A stretch of DNA of 64,000 nt, taken from NCBI GenBank assembly GCA_001768565.1, contig MEOE01000023.1, positions 124,001 through 188,000 on the forward strand, written 5' to 3'. Each line of letters begins with the position of its first letter. Position 1 is the stretch's first letter. This document shows positions 10,628 to 18,680 of this stretch, in pieces. The position numbers and the translations under genes were made by a program. Under the pieces are notes generated by a model. The model had not been told where the DNA came from. It made no database searches and was given only the letters and a program-made list of their open reading frames with translations. This DNA comes from Bacteroidetes bacterium GWF2_33_16. Lineage in GTDB: Bacteria; Bacteroidota; Bacteroidia; Bacteroidales; UBA12077.

Positions 10628-11416
10628 ATGAATCGTTCATTAGCATATATTCATCCAGATGCCAAAATTGGCAATGATGTAAAAATCGAAGCTTTTGCAT
10701 GGATTGATAAAAACGTTGTAATTGGAGATGGTACTTGGATTGGACCAAATGCAACTATTATGGAAGGTGCGCGCATTGGGAAAAATTGCAAAATCTTTCC
10801 TGGGGCTGTTGTTTCGGCTATTCCGCAAGATTTAAAATTTAAGGGCGAAGAAACTACTGCCGAAATTGGTGACAATACTACCCTGCGAGAATGTTCAACC
10901 GTAAACCGTGGAACCGCCTCAAAAGGTAAAACTATAGTAGGCAATAACTGCTTATTAATGGCTTATGTACATATCGGTCATGACTGTAACCTGGGAAACA
11001 ACATTATTATTTCGAACAGCACAAATGTTGCCGGAGAGATTGTAATTGATGATTTTGCCATTATAAGTGGAGATGTTCAGATTCATCAGTTTGTTCATAT
11101 TGGTGGCCATGTAATGATTTCAGGAGGATCGCTTGTACGAAAAGATGTTCCTCCATATATTACTGTTGCACATGAACCACTAGCATATGCCGGTATTAAT
11201 TCGATTGGGTTGCGTCGCAGAGGTTTTTCTAACGAAATAATAGGACAGATTCAGGACATTTATCGTGAAATTTTTGTAAAAGAACAAAATGTTGCTCAAG
11301 CACTAAAATATATTAATGAACAAATTCCTGCTTCCAAAGAGAAAGATTATATCCTTGATTTTATAAAATCATCAGAACGAGGAATTATAAAAGGATATGG
11401 TGGATCTGGCGAATAA
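10628..11416 (+). CDS. lpxA: UDP-N-acetylglucosamine O-acyltransferase
   Basis: LpxA transfers a 3-hydroxyacyl chain from ACP to UDP-GlcNAc, the first reaction of lipid A synthesis. The 262-residue protein is a hexapeptide-repeat beta-helix (IHPDAKIGNDVKIEAFAWIDKNV at the start). It has the conserved STVNRGT and LMAYVHIGHDCNLGN blocks holding the catalytic His and a C-terminal helical domain (LRRRGFSNEIIGQIQDIYREIF). The 3-bp gap from lpxC-fabZ indicates translational coupling. A bidirectional terminator follows. Confidence 0.98.
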   Translation: MNRSLAYIHPDAKIGNDVKIEAFAWIDKNVVIGDGTWIGPNATIMEGARIGKNCKIFPGAVVSAIPQDLKFKGEETTAEIGDNTTLRECSTVNRGTASKGKTIVGNNCLLMAYVHIGHDCNLGNNIIISNSTNVAGEIVIDDFAIISGDVQIHQFVHIGGHVMISGGSLVRKDVPPYITVAHEPLAYAGINSIGLRRRGFSNEIIGQIQDIYREIFVKEQNVAQALKYINEQIPASKEKDYILDFIKSSERGIIKGYGGSGE

Positions 11417-11430
11417 TTTCATTTAGATAT

Positions 11431-11464
11431 AAAAAAATCCGAAGACTAACCTTCGGATTTTTTT
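11431..11464. terminator. Bidirectional terminator between lpxA and thiL
   Basis: AAATCCGAAG / CTTCGGATTT forms a perfect stem with a 6-nt loop, flanked by A and T runs. It lies between convergent lpxA and thiL. Confidence 0.9.
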
Positions 11465-11472
11465 ATTTGGTA

Positions 11473-12513
11473 TTATTTCGCTTTCATAGGATTCCATCCC
11501 TGAGCTTGCAATTCAATAGATTGACCACTCTGAGTTATTAAAAGAGCACCAAGATCTATATCTGCAATATGACCAATTGGATGAATTAAAGGTTGGGCTT
11601 TAATTTTCTCGAAATCTGCAATATCAATTGTAAAAAGCAATTCGTAATCTTCACCCCCATTTAGAGCTGCAATTAATGGCTCAAGGTTAAACTCACGGGC
11701 CATTTGCTCAGTATTTAAATCGATTGGTATTTTTTCCTGGAAGATTTTACATCCCACTCCAGATTTAGTACAAATATGTAACATTTCAGATGATAATCCA
11801 TCAGATATATCGATCATTGCTGTGGGAACAACATTTATTTCATTCAACAGCTCTATTATATCTTTTCGGGCTTCAGGTTTTAACTGTCGTTGCAATATAT
11901 AATCGTATCCTTCGAGATTTGGTTGTGCTCCTTTGGTTGATTTAAAAACTTCTTTTTCACGTTCGAGCAACTGCAAACCCATATAGGCTGCTCCTAAATT
12001 GCCAGTTACACAAACTACATCGTTCTTTTTTGCCGTACTGCGATAGGTGACTTTTTCTTTCTCCACTTCGCCAATAGCTGTAATGCTAATAATCATACCT
12101 GTTAACGATGATGATGTATCCCCACCCACTAAATCAACATTGTATTTATCGCAAGCAAGCTTTATCCCTTCATATAAATCTTCTAAATGCTCAACAGTAA
12201 ATTTTCCAGAAACACCTATGGATACAGTAATTTGTTTAGGAATAGCATTCATTGAATAAACATCTGAAAGATTAACTACAACTGCCTTATATCCCAAATG
12301 TTTAAGTGGAGTATAAATCAGGTTAAAATGAATTCCTTCGAGGAGTAAATCGGTAGTAACTACAATTTGTTTATTACCAAAATCAAGTACTGCAGCATCA
12401 TCTCCTACTCCTTTTATAGTACTCTTTTGTTTAATCTGAATTCCTTCGGTAAGGTGATTAATTAAACCAAACTCACCTAATTCAGATATTTCGCGGTATT
12501 TATTTTTGTCCAT
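11473..12513 (-). CDS. thiL: Thiamine-monophosphate kinase
   Basis: ThiL phosphorylates thiamine monophosphate to the active cofactor thiamine diphosphate. The 346-residue protein shows the PurM/AIR-synthase-like family pattern. It has GVGDDAAVLD near the N-terminus, a LLEGIHF segment, VNLSDVYSMNA, DLVGGDTSSS and, near the C-terminus, IDISDGLSSEM and ALNGGEDYELLFT. All are ATP- or Mg-binding elements of ThiL. It stands alone on the minus strand, with no other thiamine gene in the window. Confidence 0.95.
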   Translation of the reverse strand: MDKNKYREISELGEFGLINHLTEGIQIKQKSTIKGVGDDAAVLDFGNKQIVVTTDLLLEGIHFNLIYTPLKHLGYKAVVVNLSDVYSMNAIPKQITVSIGVSGKFTVEHLEDLYEGIKLACDKYNVDLVGGDTSSSLTGMIISITAIGEVEKEKVTYRSTAKKNDVVCVTGNLGAAYMGLQLLEREKEVFKSTKGAQPNLEGYDYILQRQLKPEARKDIIELLNEINVVPTAMIDISDGLSSEMLHICTKSGVGCKIFQEKIPIDLNTEQMAREFNLEPLIAALNGGEDYELLFTIDIADFEKIKAQPLIHPIGHIADIDLGALLITQSGQSIELQAQGWNPMKAK

Positions 12514-12588
12514 TTTTATTTTAAATTGATATATATCATATAAAAATAAGATTAAACAATCTTGCTTTATTTGTTGTTAGAAATTAAA

Positions 12589-12596
12589 TATATTTG
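12589..12596 (+). promoter_or_regulatory. Candidate Bacteroidota -7 promoter box upstream of sufB
   Basis: TATATTTG matches the Bacteroidota -7 consensus TAnnTTTG. It lies about 50-65 bp upstream of the sufB start. A TTTG at 12570-12573 could serve as the -33 element, but the spacing of 15 bp is shorter than the usual 19 or so, so the call is tentative. Confidence 0.35.
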
Positions 12597-12662
12597 CAGT
12601 CTATTTAGAATTAATCTTATTAAAAACATTAATTCGTTTTAAAAGTGCAATTGCGCAAAGTT

Positions 12663-14114
12663 ATGGAAAAAGATCAAGATAAAATATTACACGAGGTAAC
12701 CCAAAGCGAATATAAATACGGATTTGTTACTGACATTGAGAGCGAATCTATTGCTAAAGGCTTAAATGAGGATGTGGTTCGGCTAATTTCGCAAAAGAAA
12801 AACGAACCTGAATTTATGCTCGAATTTCGTTTAAAGGCTTTTCGCTACTGGCAGAAAATGAAAATGCCCGAATGGGCGCATCTTCAGATACCTGAAATTA
12901 ATTACCAGGACATTATTTACTATTCAGCTCCAAAACAAAAAGCATCAGGGCCAAAAAGCCTGGACGAAATTGATCCTGAATTAAAAGCTACTTTCGACAA
13001 GCTGGGTATATCTTTAGACGAGCAAAAGCACCTATCAGGAATTGCTGTCGATGCGGTTATGGATAGCATCTCGGTTAAAACTACTTTTAAAGAATCTCTG
13101 GCCGATCTGGGAATTATTTTCTGTTCGTTTAGTGAAGCTGTACAGGAACATCCAGATTTAATAAAGAAATACATGGGTTCTGTTGTTCCTTATACCGATA
13201 ATTATTTTGCGGCACTAAATTCAGCCGTATTTAGCGATGGGTCTTTTTGTTATATTCCCAAAGGTGTTCGTTGTCCAATGGAACTGTCAACATATTTCAG
13301 GATTAATGCTGCTAATACTGGTCAGTTTGAACGAACGCTCATTGTAGCAGAAGACGATGCTTATGTAAGTTATCTTGAAGGCTGCACAGCACCGCGCCGT
13401 GATGAAAATCAATTACATGCCGCTATTGTAGAAATAATTGCAAATAACAATGCCTTTGTTAAATATTCTACTGTTCAAAATTGGTATCCAGGTGATAAAA
13501 ACGGATTAGGTGGAATCTATAATTTTGTAACAAAACGTGGTAAATGTGCGGGTGAAAACTCAAAAATATCTTGGACACAGGTTGAAACTGGATCTGCTGT
13601 TACATGGAAGTATCCAAGCTGTATTCTTTTAGGCAACAATTCGGTAGGTGAGTTTTATTCAGTAGCAGTAACAAATAACCATCAGCAAGCCGATACAGGA
13701 ACAAAGATGATTCACATTGGTAAGAACACCAAAAGCACTATCGTTTCAAAGGGTATTTCTGCCGGTTTTAGCAATAACAGTTACCGTGGGCTGGTTAAAG
13801 TAACAAAAAATGCTACAAATTCAAGAAATTACTCGCAATGTGATAGCTTGCTTTTGGGTGACAAATGTGGTGCTCATACATTCCCATATATTGAAGTAGA
13901 CAATAAAGATTCAATTGTTGAACACGAAGCAACTACTTCCAAAATTGGTGAAGATCAGATATTCTATTGCAACCAGCGAGGAATAAAAACTGAGGATGCA
14001 ATTGGATTAATCGTAAATGGTTATGCAAAAGAAGTTTTGAATAAACTGCCAATGGAATTTGCAGTTGAAGCCCAAAAGCTACTTCAGATAAGTTTAGAAG
14101 GTAGTGTGGGATAA
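12663..14114 (+). CDS. sufB: Fe-S cluster assembly scaffold protein SufB
   Basis: SufB is the core scaffold subunit of the SufBCD complex, on which nascent Fe-S clusters form. The protein carries the typical N-terminal sequence ([14 protein letters not shown]) and the conserved stretches [21 protein letters not shown] and [18 protein letters not shown]. The longest frame opens with a GTG at 12645, but the ATG at 12663 gives 483 residues and a family-like N-terminus, so it is preferred. Several conserved Cys are present, including the one in the [16 protein letters not shown] segment. It is the first gene of sufB-C-D-S-E-T. Confidence 0.96.
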   Translation: MEKDQDKILHEVTQSEYKYGFVTDIESESIAKGLNEDVVRLISQKKNEPEFMLEFRLKAFRYWQKMKMPEWAHLQIPEINYQDIIYYSAPKQKASGPKSLDEIDPELKATFDKLGISLDEQKHLSGIAVDAVMDSISVKTTFKESLADLGIIFCSFSEAVQEHPDLIKKYMGSVVPYTDNYFAALNSAVFSDGSFCYIPKGVRCPMELSTYFRINAANTGQFERTLIVAEDDAYVSYLEGCTAPRRDENQLHAAIVEIIANNNAFVKYSTVQNWYPGDKNGLGGIYNFVTKRGKCAGENSKISWTQVETGSAVTWKYPSCILLGNNSVGEFYSVAVTNNHQQADTGTKMIHIGKNTKSTIVSKGISAGFSNNSYRGLVKVTKNATNSRNYSQCDSLLLGDKCGAHTFPYIEVDNKDSIVEHEATTSKIGEDQIFYCNQRGIKTEDAIGLIVNGYAKEVLNKLPMEFAVEAQKLLQISLEGSVG

Positions 14115-14180
14115 AAAATACAAGAAAGAAAATGAAAGGTTGAACATTATTTACAGCATCCTTAGGAGAAAAGCAAAAAG

Positions 14181-14226
14181 GCTTATCGGTTCTTCCTACC
14201 AGCTGGTAGGTTTGCGTCCCGATAGC
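14181..14226. repeat. Nested palindromic (REP-like) element between sufB and sufC
   Basis: The perfect 16-bp palindrome CCTACCAGCTGGTAGG (14195-14210) sits inside an outer pair TATCGG (14184-14189) / CCGATA (14219-14224). The 166-bp gap between sufB and sufC is otherwise unexplained. It looks like a dispersed intergenic palindrome, or an RNA hairpin that could tune sufC expression within the operon. Confidence 0.55.
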
Positions 14227-14280
14227 TCGAAAAAGATAAAAAACAAAGTAGAATTTATAGTAGTTTAAAAAGTATATTAT

Positions 14281-15033
14281 ATGTTAAGTATAAAAAATTT
14301 ACACGCAAATATTGAAGGTAAGGAAATTCTTAAAGGGATTAACCTTGAAGTAAAAGAAGGCGAAGTGCATGCTATTATGGGTCCAAATGGATCAGGAAAA
14401 AGCACATTGGCATCAGTTCTTGCTGGTAGAGATATGTTTACTGTAACCGAGGGAAAAGTGACATATATGGGGCACAACTTATTTGAATTATCACCTGAAG
14501 AGCGAGCCAGCGAAGGAATATTTCTTGGATTCCAATATCCTATAGAAATACCAGGAGTTAGTATGGTAAACTTTATGAAAACTGCTTTGAACGAGCAACG
14601 TAAACATAAAGGATTGGAACCATTGTCTTCTTCGGATTTCTTAAAACATATGCGTGAGAAAAAAGAACTTGTTGAGTTAGACACCAACTTAACAAACCGC
14701 TCGGTTAATGAAGGATTCTCAGGTGGAGAGAAAAAACGAAATGAAATTTTTCAAATGGCAATGCTCGAACCTAAACTTGCTATTCTAGACGAAACCGACT
14801 CAGGTCTTGATATCGATGCTTTAAGGATTGTTGCAAATGGAGTTAATAAGTTAAAATCGCCACATAACGCAAGCATAGTTATTACACATTATCAAAGATT
14901 ACTTGATTATATTATTCCGGATTATGTTCATGTACTTTATGACGGTAAAATTATACGATCGGGAGGAAAAGAACTGGCATTTGAGCTTGAAGAAAAGGGA
15001 TACGACTGGCTTAAAAAAGGTATTACTGTTTAA
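14281..15033 (+). CDS. sufC: Fe-S cluster assembly ATPase SufC
   Basis: SufC is the ABC-type ATPase that drives conformational change in the SufBCD scaffold. The 250-residue protein shows Walker A GPNGSGKST at about residues 37-45, the SufC-type signature FSGGEKKRNEIFQM, and Walker B LAILDETDSGLD. Length is normal for the family. It is separated from sufB by a 166-bp palindrome-bearing gap and from sufD by 39 bp. Confidence 0.98.
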   Translation: MLSIKNLHANIEGKEILKGINLEVKEGEVHAIMGPNGSGKSTLASVLAGRDMFTVTEGKVTYMGHNLFELSPEERASEGIFLGFQYPIEIPGVSMVNFMKTALNEQRKHKGLEPLSSSDFLKHMREKKELVELDTNLTNRSVNEGFSGGEKKRNEIFQMAMLEPKLAILDETDSGLDIDALRIVANGVNKLKSPHNASIVITHYQRLLDYIIPDYVHVLYDGKIIRSGGKELAFELEEKGYDWLKKGITV

Positions 15034-15072
15034 TATGTTACATATTGTTATCGGAATTAAAAAAGCAAATTA

Positions 15073-16446
15073 ATGAGTACAGAAATTGTAAATACCGACA
15101 TAAAAATAAAACTTCTCGATTTATTTCAGGAAAACCTCTCTGTTATCAAAAATGACTCTCCTGATTATATAAATAAAATTAGAGAAAAAGCTATTGAATT
15201 GTTCAGCAAACTAGGATTTCCTGATAAGAAGAACGAAAACTATAAATATACCGATGTAAAGAAAGAATTTGATAATGGCTATAAAACTTATTTATCTCCA
15301 AAAAATATCAAATTTGAGATAAAAGATATTTTCAGTTGTGATGTACCCGATTTAAATACCAAAGTAATACTATTGCTTAATGGTTGGTTTTACGATCGTG
15401 AAAATCTACTTCAGGAATTACCTGGTGGTGCAATTATTGGCAGTTTGCAAAAAGCAATGGAGGTTTACCCTGAACTTGTAGAAAGACACTTTGCCAAATA
15501 TGCCGATATGGAAAAAGAAGGCCTTGTAGCCTTGAATACTGCCTTTGTAAAAGATGGTATTTTCTTATATGTTCCAAAAGGGGTGGTAATTGAAAAACCA
15601 ATTCAGGTTATTAATGTTTTAATGGATGAAGAAGAAGGCTTTACCTCTCACAGAAATTTATATATTCTGGAGGAAAACAGTCAGGCTTCGGTTGTTGTTT
15701 GTGATCACACATTATCGGCAGTAAACTTTTTAACAAATTCAGTTGCTGAGTTTTTTGTTGGGCAAAATGCTCATTTCGATTACTCAAGAATTCAGAACGA
15801 GCACAATGGTTCAAAACAAATATCACATTTATTTTTTCACCAGGAAAAAGATAGTAAAGTAACTAACAATACTATTTCATTACATGGCGGTGTTATTCGT
15901 AATAATATATCGGTGTTATTAAATGGCGAAGGATGCGAGAATAATACCTACGGGCTATATCTAACCGACAAAGGCCAGCATATAGACAATTATATTTTTA
16001 TAGATCACGCAAAACCAAATTGTATAAGCAATCAGCTTTTTAAAGGTGTTCTTGATGATTTTGCAACAGGAGCCTTCAATGGGAAGATTCTCGTGCGTAA
16101 AGATGCTCAAAAAACACAGGCTTATCAGGCCAATAATAATATTCTACTAACCGACGATGCCGACATAAAAACCCGTCCACAATTGGAGATTTATGCTGAC
16201 GATGTAAAATGTAGTCATGGCGCCACAGTTGGACAGCTTGATGAAAATGCAATGTTTTATATGCGCGCTCGAGGAATCCCTAAAAAGGAAGCAAAATTAT
16301 TACTCATGTATGCTTTTGCTCACGAAGTAATTCAGAAAATTAAAGTTCCTGCTTTAAAAGACCGTATTAACGATCTTGTTGAAAAACGTTTGCGTGGAGA
16401 ACTATCAAGATGTAATTCATGTCAAATGCATTGTTGTAATACCTAA
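15073..16446 (+). CDS. sufD: Fe-S cluster assembly protein SufD
   Basis: SufD pairs with SufB in the SufBC2D scaffold. The 457-residue protein has the SufBD beta-helix core, with LYILEENSQASVVVCDHT and HGATVGQLDENAMFYMRARGI in the conserved C-terminal third. An N-terminal helical region includes FPDKKNENYKYTDV. The last dozen residues are unusually Cys-rich (RCNSCQMHCCNT, four Cys), which is absent from the E. coli protein as I recall it; the tail may bind metal. The stop lies 12 bp before sufS, so the two are likely cotranscribed. Confidence 0.96.
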   Translation: MSTEIVNTDIKIKLLDLFQENLSVIKNDSPDYINKIREKAIELFSKLGFPDKKNENYKYTDVKKEFDNGYKTYLSPKNIKFEIKDIFSCDVPDLNTKVILLLNGWFYDRENLLQELPGGAIIGSLQKAMEVYPELVERHFAKYADMEKEGLVALNTAFVKDGIFLYVPKGVVIEKPIQVINVLMDEEEGFTSHRNLYILEENSQASVVVCDHTLSAVNFLTNSVAEFFVGQNAHFDYSRIQNEHNGSKQISHLFFHQEKDSKVTNNTISLHGGVIRNNISVLLNGEGCENNTYGLYLTDKGQHIDNYIFIDHAKPNCISNQLFKGVLDDFATGAFNGKILVRKDAQKTQAYQANNNILLTDDADIKTRPQLEIYADDVKCSHGATVGQLDENAMFYMRARGIPKKEAKLLLMYAFAHEVIQKIKVPALKDRINDLVEKRLRGELSRCNSCQMHCCNT

Positions 16447-16458
16447 AATACAAATCAG

Positions 16459-17679
16459 GTGAGCTTAGATATTCAAAAAATACGGAATGATTTTCCAATC
16501 TTAAAACAAGAGATTTATGGCAAGCCTCTTGTTTATTTCGATAATGGAGCAACCACACAAAAACCACAGGTGGTCATCGATGAAGAACTAAAAATATATT
16601 CTCACGAGAATAGCAATATTCACCGTGGAGTGCATTATTTAAGTGAACAACTTACCCAACGTTTTGAAGATGCTAGAAAAGTAGTTCAGAAATTTATTAA
16701 TGCTAAACACGATCATGAAATTATTTTTACAAGTGGTACAACACAATCAATAAATACAGTTGCATATTCATTTGGTGACAGATATGTTTCCGACGAAGAT
16801 GAGGTTATTATCTCTACACTTGAGCATCATTCGAATATTGTACCCTGGCAATTGCTATGCGAAAGAAAAAAAGCAAACCTAAAAGTTATTCCAATAAATG
16901 ATAATGGTGAACTTTTACTCGATGAATTTGAAAAACTAATTACATCAAAAACAAAAATTGTAGCAGTTAATCAGGTTTCTAATGCATTAGGTACAGTAAA
17001 TGATATAAAAAGAATTATTGAAATTTCTCATAAACATAATATTCCTGTTTTAATAGATGGAGCTCAAAGTATTCAACATGGAAAAATAGATGTTCAGGAA
17101 CTGGACTGTGATTTCTTCGTTTTTTCAGGACACAAACTTTATGGACCAACAGGAATTGGTATACTTTATGGTAAGGAAAAATGGTTAAATAAAATGCCTC
17201 CATTTATGGCAGGCGGAGAAATGATAAAAAAGGTAAGCTTTGAAAAAACCAGTTTTAACGAGCTTCCATTTAAGTTTGAGGCGGGCACTCCCAATTATAC
17301 TGGAGCAATTGCTATGGCTAAAGCAATTGAGTATATTCAATCTATTGGACTTGATGAAATTGCCACCTACGAAAAAGAGCTTCTCAATTACGCAACCGAA
17401 AAGCTCCAGACAATAAAAGGATTAAAAATAATTGGTACTGCAAAAGAGAAAGTAAGTCTTATATCGTTTATACTTGAAAATATCCATCACTACGATGCCG
17501 GAATGGTAATCGATAAAATGGGTATAGCAGTGAGAACAGGACATCATTGTGCCGAACCAGTAATGAATAGATTTAATATTGAAGGTACATTGCGTGCGTC
17601 TTTTTCATTTTACAATACAAAAGAAGAAATTGATAAATTGTATAATGCACTTTTAATTGTAAAACAAATGTTTGGGTAG
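16459..17679 (+). CDS. sufS: Cysteine desulfurase SufS
   Basis: SufS is a PLP-dependent group II cysteine desulfurase that passes persulfide sulfur to SufE. The 406-residue protein has PLP lysine K226 in FSGHKLYGPTG and persulfide-carrying C364 in TGHHCAEP, the same positions as in E. coli SufS. The N-terminal DFPILKQEIYGKPLVYFDNGATTQKP pattern is typical (shown here as it reads in the family; it spans residues 11 onward). Translation starts at a GTG at 16459, the only start that keeps this N-terminus. Confidence 0.97.
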   Translation: MSLDIQKIRNDFPILKQEIYGKPLVYFDNGATTQKPQVVIDEELKIYSHENSNIHRGVHYLSEQLTQRFEDARKVVQKFINAKHDHEIIFTSGTTQSINTVAYSFGDRYVSDEDEVIISTLEHHSNIVPWQLLCERKKANLKVIPINDNGELLLDEFEKLITSKTKIVAVNQVSNALGTVNDIKRIIEISHKHNIPVLIDGAQSIQHGKIDVQELDCDFFVFSGHKLYGPTGIGILYGKEKWLNKMPPFMAGGEMIKKVSFEKTSFNELPFKFEAGTPNYTGAIAMAKAIEYIQSIGLDEIATYEKELLNYATEKLQTIKGLKIIGTAKEKVSLISFILENIHHYDAGMVIDKMGIAVRTGHHCAEPVMNRFNIEGTLRASFSFYNTKEEIDKLYNALLIVKQMFG

Positions 17680-17720
17680 AAAAGTGCCTAAAATTTAACG
17701 AACAATAAAGAAAAAACATT

Positions 17721-17769
17721 TAACTTTAATTTACTTTAGATCACTTTAGTCACTTTAGATCACTTTAAA
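17721..17769 (+). repeat. Short tandem repeat (about 10-bp unit) upstream of sufE
   Basis: Five imperfect copies of a 9-10 bp unit resembling TCACTTTAGA occur head to tail (at 17721, 17731, 17741, 17750 and 17760) just upstream of the sufE ATG at 17780. The period is close to one helical turn. It could be an operator array or a slippage-prone microsatellite. Confidence 0.6.
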
Positions 17770-17779
17770 CTTATTTCTT

Positions 17780-18205
17780 ATGAATATCGATGCAAAACAA
17801 GACGAAATAGTTGAAGAGTTTTCGATTTTCGACGACTGGATGGATAAATACAATTATTTAATCGAACTAAGTCGCGAATTACCCCCTATTGATCCAAAAT
17901 TTAAAACAAATCAATACCTTATAGAAGGTTGCCAGTCGAAAGTATGGCTTAATGCTGATTTTGAAAATGGATTGCTGAAATTTTCGGCTGATAGTGATGC
18001 TATTATTACAAAAGGCATTGTTGCTTTGCTTATAAGGGTTTTAAATAATCAGAAACCCGAAGATGTGATGAATGTAAATCTATATTTTATTGATAAAATT
18101 GGATTGCAGCAGAATCTCTCACCAACACGATCGAATGGATTATTAGCTATGGTAAAACAAATGAAGTTGTATGCATTAGCTTATCATTCAAAAAATAAAA
18201 AATAA
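17780..18205 (+). CDS. sufE: Sulfur acceptor protein SufE
   Basis: SufE receives persulfide from SufS and delivers it to SufBCD. The 141-residue protein has the conserved EGCQSKVWL motif with acceptor cysteine C51, as in E. coli SufE. It also has a typical N-terminal segment (DDWMDKYNYLIELSRELPP) and the KGIVALLIRVLNN region. It follows sufS by 100 bp that contains a tandem repeat and precedes the SufT-like gene by 7 bp. Confidence 0.97.
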   Translation: MNIDAKQDEIVEEFSIFDDWMDKYNYLIELSRELPPIDPKFKTNQYLIEGCQSKVWLNADFENGLLKFSADSDAIITKGIVALLIRVLNNQKPEDVMNVNLYFIDKIGLQQNLSPTRSNGLLAMVKQMKLYALAYHSKNKK

Positions 18206-18212
18206 TAAAGCT

Positions 18213-18533
18213 ATGGAACAAAATAATCCTTTGGCATTAGAAGCAGAAATTGTTAAAGTGATAAAAACAATTCACGACCCAGAAATCCCTGTAAACATTT
18301 ACGATTTAGGATTGATTTATGCAGTAGATGTCGACGAAGAAAACAATGTGGAGATAAAAATGACACTTACTGCACCTAATTGTCCTATGGCTGATGATCT
18401 ATTGAATGAGGTACATCAAAAAACAAATGACATTAAGGGAGTAAAATCAGCAAAAATTAATCTTGTTTTTGATCCGCCTTGGGACAGAAGCATGATGAGT
18501 GAAGAAGCATTACTAGATTTAGGTTTGTTATAA
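18213..18533 (+). CDS. SufT-like MIP18/DUF59 Fe-S assembly protein
   Basis: This 106-residue protein belongs to the MIP18 (DUF59) family, whose bacterial members act as auxiliary factors in Fe-S cluster maturation. Visible features are the IKTIHDPEIPVNIYDLGLIY signature (IHDPEIP-DLGLIY), the TLTAPNCPMADDLLNEV block with the single conserved Cys, and the closing FDPPWDRSMMSEEA. It ends the sufBCDSE series, 7 bp behind sufE, which supports a role with the Suf machinery. It may be called sufT, but the long SufT N-terminal part is absent. Confidence 0.9.
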   Translation: MEQNNPLALEAEIVKVIKTIHDPEIPVNIYDLGLIYAVDVDEENNVEIKMTLTAPNCPMADDLLNEVHQKTNDIKGVKSAKINLVFDPPWDRSMMSEEALLDLGLL

Positions 18534-18680
18534 TAATCCGAAGGTTTCTAAAACCAAACTACTTTTTTTTAGTAATTTTTAATTTTTCCATCCTTTTTAT
18601 TTTATATTGCACAATATTTGAGGATTTACTACTACAAAAAATTCTTAATACTTAGCAGAAATATAACTGCAAAAGGATTT

